A stretch of DNA of 16,984 nucleotides from JAAFKA01 sp044348925 (GTDB lineage Bacteria; Bacteroidota; Bacteroidia; Cytophagales; Thermoflexibacteraceae): positions 1 through 16,984 of the forward strand of contig JBIKRY010000073.1 of NCBI GenBank assembly GCA_044348925.1, read 5' to 3'. The number at the start of each line of letters is the position of its first letter. Positions within the stretch are counted from its first letter, which is position 1. The position numbers and the translations under genes are program-made. The notes below the pieces were generated by a model that ran no database searches, was not told the origin of the DNA, and saw only the letters and a list, made by a program, of their open reading frames with translations. Positions 14,490-16,984 of the stretch are shown here, piece after piece.

Positions 14490-14861
14490 CTTAGGATTTT
14501 TGTATTTCTGCCATTGTTTGTGTTAAACCCGTAATGCCATTGAAACCAATTCCACCAACACACCAAACTTGCACAAAGAAACTACTTTTTTTAGGCTATA
14601 CACAACAGAAACCGTATTTTTTTATGTAAACACACAATATTGGTTTAAAAATATTCGTAATTTCTTCCAAGCATACAACGAATTACAAAAATTATCTACA
14701 ACAATAGACAGATTTATGAACAATATTTCTATCTTTGCTTAGCGTAAGGCGTAGTAATTTCATTGTTTGCAGATTTTACACTGAGATAAATCAACTATTC
14801 GTTATTACCAAAAAAATAATTCATAGTTCACCTTAATTTATTAAGTTATTTTTTTATTGAA
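14490..14861. other. Long gene-free gap with a possible coding remnant
   Basis: No complete gene is visible. On the minus strand 14573-14491 an open frame ends with the protein-like sequence CVGGIGFNGITGLTQTMAEI plus a few residues and a TAA, but a stop lies about 35 codons upstream and no start context is present. It may be the decayed 3' end of a lost gene. A plus-strand TATCTTTG (14730-14737) could be a distant -7 element for the carbamoyltransferase. CATAGTTCACCTTAAT (14822-14837) loosely resembles the family-2 outer arm. Confidence 0.3.
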
Positions 14862-14933
14862 TAATGTAATTTGCGTAGTGTATGTAGAACGGACTTTAGT
14901 CCCTTTTAGAGTAACACTACACAACTTACATTA
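14862..14933. repeat. 72-bp element with family-1 ends and a family-3 hairpin
   Basis: The terminal inverted repeats are 20 bp (14862-14881 and 14914-14933, 2 mismatches, TAATGTAATTTGCGTAGTGT), the same sequence as the family-1 ends at 3311. Internally GTAG (14884-14887), AAC and the palindrome GGACTTTAGTCC (14891-14902) match the family-3 hairpin with a compensated first base pair. It lies in the leader of the carbamoyltransferase gene, 40 bp before its ATG. Confidence 0.8.
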
Positions 14934-14973
14934 CAGAGATACTATTTTATATCGATATTTACCCAAAAAATAC

Positions 14974-16836
14974 ATGACCATACTCGGCATTTCGGCTTTT
15001 TATCATGATTCGGCAGCTGCTATTATTCAAGACGGAGAAATCATTGCGGCAGCACAAGAAGAGAGATTTACTCGCAAAAAGCACGACCCAGATTTTCCTG
15101 TGCAGGCAGTAAAATTTTGTTTACAATATGCAGGTGTGAGCATTGACGAGCTTGATGCCATTGCCTTTTATGACAAACCATTACTCAAATTTGAAAGATT
15201 ATTAGAAACCTATTATGCTTTTGCACCACGTGGTTTGCGGTCTTTTCTTACTGCTATTCCTGTGTGGCTCAACGAAAAAATGTTTCTTAAACGACTGATT
15301 TACAAGGAGTTAAAAAAAGTTGGGGAATATGACAAAAAGAAAGTAAAATTACTTTTCCCAGAACATCACTTATCGCATGCTGCAAGTGCTTTTTATCCAT
15401 CTGCCTATCAAAAAGCTGCTATTTTGACCATCGATGGCGTAGGTGAGTGGGCTACAGCATCGATTTGCTTGGGCGAAGGCAAAGATATTAGTATTTTAAG
15501 AGAACTAAAATTTCCACATTCTTTGGGACTATTATATTCTGCTTTTACCTATTTTTTAGGTTTTAAGGTCAATTCTGGCGAATATAAACTGATGGGACTT
15601 GCACCCTACGGCAATCCAAAAGCTGTAGAAGTGCAAAATTATGTACAAACCATTAAAGAAAAATTGATAGATATTAAAGAAGATGGTTCTATTTGGCTTG
15701 ACCAAAGCTATTTTAATTATGCTTCGGGATTGCGAATGGTGCATGATGATAAATGGGAGGCTTTGTTTGGGTTTAAACGCCGAAATGCAGAAGACGAATT
15801 GGAGCAAAAACATTGCAATTTGGGGCTTGCTATTCAACAAATTACAGAGGAAGTAGTAATAAAAATGGCACAAGAAGCCAAAAAATTGACAGGTGCCGAC
15901 TATTTGTGTATGGCAGGAGGCGTGGCATTAAATTGCGTAGCAAATGGCAAATTATTACAACAAAATATTTTTAAAGATATTTTTATACAACCAGCAGCAG
16001 GGGACGCAGGTGGTGCTTTGGGTGCTGCACAAGCAGCTTATCACATCTATTTTGGCAAAGAACGTAGGGTTGCAAAAGAAATGGATAGTTTGCAAGGCTC
16101 TTATTTAGGACCTAAATTTACCGATTTAGATGTCGAACTTGCAGCAAAAAAATATAAAGCAAAGTATCATTATTTTGAAAATTTTTCGGAATTGGCAGAG
16201 AAAGTAGCTACTTTCTTGGAGCAAGGGCATTGTATTGGTTGGATTCAAGGGCGAATGGAATTTGGACCTCGGGCTTTGGGTGCAAGAAGTATCATTGGCG
16301 ACACACGAAGTCCCGAAATGCAACGCAAATTAAATGTAGAAGTAAAATATAGAGAATCTTTTAGACCTTTTGCTCCTTCGGTTTTGGCAGAAGATGTAGC
16401 AGAATATTTTGAACAGCAAAAACCTTCGCCGTATATGCTTTTGGTGCAACCTGTGGTACAAAAACGCAGAAAAAAAATGCCCGACAATTATGATAGTTTG
16501 CCTCTCAAAGAAAAACTATATCAATTACGTTCGGATATGCCTGCGGTTACACACATAGATTTTTCGGCTCGTATCCAAACAGTACACAAAGAAACAAATC
16601 CACGTTACCACGAATTAATTAGCACGTTTAAGAAAAAAACAGGCTACGGAGTTATCGTAAACACGAGTTTTAATGTACGTGGAGAACCTATTGTAGCAAC
16701 GCCTGATGATGCTTACCGTTGTTTTATGCGGACAGAAATAGCCTATTTGGTGGTTGGAAATTTTCTATTTGTAAAAAATGAACAACCAGATTGGAAAGAA
16801 AAAGTAAATTGGAAAGAAGAATTTACATTGGATTAA
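14974..16836 (+). CDS. NodU/CmcH-family carbamoyltransferase
   Basis: These enzymes transfer the carbamoyl group of carbamoyl phosphate, through an adenylated intermediate, to a hydroxyl of a sugar, antibiotic or other acceptor. The 620-residue protein is complete. The N-terminal Kae1/TsaD-like domain has ISAFYHDSAAAII, EERFTRKKHDPDFP (29-42), the metal motif HHLSHAAS (H131, H135), DGVGEW, NSGEYKLMGLAPYG and MAGGVALNCVANGK. The C-terminal domain has FGPRALGARSIIGD (about 430), NVEVKYRESFRPFAP and NTSFNVRGEPIV. I chose the ATG at 14974 because MTILGISAFYHD is the family's usual start; the upstream extension is repeat sequence. The acceptor is unknown. Neighbours within the window do not indicate a biosynthetic cluster, and the informative genes may lie beyond the right edge. 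Confidence 0.94.
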   Translation: MTILGISAFYHDSAAAIIQDGEIIAAAQEERFTRKKHDPDFPVQAVKFCLQYAGVSIDELDAIAFYDKPLLKFERLLETYYAFAPRGLRSFLTAIPVWLNEKMFLKRLIYKELKKVGEYDKKKVKLLFPEHHLSHAASAFYPSAYQKAAILTIDGVGEWATASICLGEGKDISILRELKFPHSLGLLYSAFTYFLGFKVNSGEYKLMGLAPYGNPKAVEVQNYVQTIKEKLIDIKEDGSIWLDQSYFNYASGLRMVHDDKWEALFGFKRRNAEDELEQKHCNLGLAIQQITEEVVIKMAQEAKKLTGADYLCMAGGVALNCVANGKLLQQNIFKDIFIQPAAGDAGGALGAAQAAYHIYFGKERRVAKEMDSLQGSYLGPKFTDLDVELAAKKYKAKYHYFENFSELAEKVATFLEQGHCIGWIQGRMEFGPRALGARSIIGDTRSPEMQRKLNVEVKYRESFRPFAPSVLAEDVAEYFEQQKPSPYMLLVQPVVQKRRKKMPDNYDSLPLKEKLYQLRSDMPAVTHIDFSARIQTVHKETNPRYHELISTFKKKTGYGVIVNTSFNVRGEPIVATPDDAYRCFMRTEIAYLVVGNFLFVKNEQPDWKEKVNWKEEFTLD

Positions 16837-16880
16837 TTATCTAATGAGTATTTGTAAGCAGCAATTCCCACTTTGACAAT

Positions 16881-16984
16881 TTATTCCAATTTTACCATTT
16901 CGGGATTTGCCAACTCTTGGTAGAGTTGTGCGAAATTTTCACAGGATTTGAAGAAAAAATATAGTTCTGCTATAAAATAAGGGC
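16881..16984 (-). CDS. Partial reading frame, C-terminal end only
   Basis: An open frame enters from the right edge and ends at the TAA at 16883-16881, giving 33 residues that include AELYFFFKSCENFAQLYQEL and end in NPEMVKLE. The mixed aromatic and charged composition is protein-like and there is no internal stop, but the fragment is too short to identify. It converges on the carbamoyltransferase gene across 44 bp in which I see no hairpin terminator. Confidence 0.5.
   Translation of the reverse strand, partial: PYFIAELYFFFKSCENFAQLYQELANPEMVKLE

Noticed and set aside
14857..14973. 39-residue N-terminal extension of the carbamoyltransferase
   Set aside because: It is read through the 72-bp repeat, and family members begin at the MTILGISAFYHD-like strand.
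14857..16836. TsaD/Kae1 tRNA-modifying enzyme
   Set aside because: The HxxxH motif and fold are shared, but the length and the C-terminal FGPRALGARSIIGD domain identify the NodU/CmcH carbamoyltransferase family.

Overview
The window looks like chromosomal DNA from a free-living member of the Bacteroidota, probably near the Cytophagales; this is inferred and no species is claimed. The grounds are very AT-rich DNA, genes without Shine-Dalgarno sequences, a near-perfect Bacteroidota sigma-A promoter (TTTTG, 18 bp, TACCTTTG) in front of the tRNA gene, and the gene content: a YfiT-type DinB protein, an SBBP-repeat lipoprotein, a WG-repeat protein and a DUF1330 protein.

Layout. 317-3301 (+) is a large SNF2-family helicase. 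3526-3598 (-) is tRNA-Thr(TGT) with its own promoter and terminator. 4045-4368 (-) is a small conserved protein, divergent from an ABC ATPase without a permease (4558-5238, +). 5417-6022 (-) is an exported START-domain protein. 6626-7725 (-) holds surE behind a small membrane protein. 8182-8823 (-) is a metallo-beta-lactamase-fold hydrolase, divergent from a secreted WG-repeat protein (8899-10053, +). The WG gene converges on yfiT (10091-10633, -), and the two share one perfect 25-bp terminator stem. Next on the minus strand come a STAS/SEC14-like protein, a lipoprotein predicted to be a seven-bladed propeller, and a DUF1330 protein. Divergent from these is a MarR-type regulator, followed by a NodU/CmcH-type carbamoyltransferase. 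An unidentified reading frame enters from the right edge on the minus strand. The genes are mostly housekeeping or stand-alone accessory functions, and I see no multi-gene pathway or obvious defence system.

The distinctive content is between the genes. Almost every larger intergenic gap holds a short non-coding repeat with terminal inverted repeats. In three families a small perfect hairpin sits just inside one or both ends, usually preceded by GTAG. The hairpins differ between copies by compensating base changes, so the palindrome itself appears to be under selection. This resembles REP/BIME elements moved by RAYT (Y1) transposases, or MITEs. One family-3 element (11313-11421) sits as a clean 109-bp insertion with a 3-bp target duplication inside a terminator repeat, and the empty version of that repeat is present about 580 bp away. 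Other repeats are arranged so that recombination between them could delete the helicase gene (direct repeats) or invert a three-gene segment (inverted repeats). No transposase is encoded in the window, so any mobility must be supplied from elsewhere.
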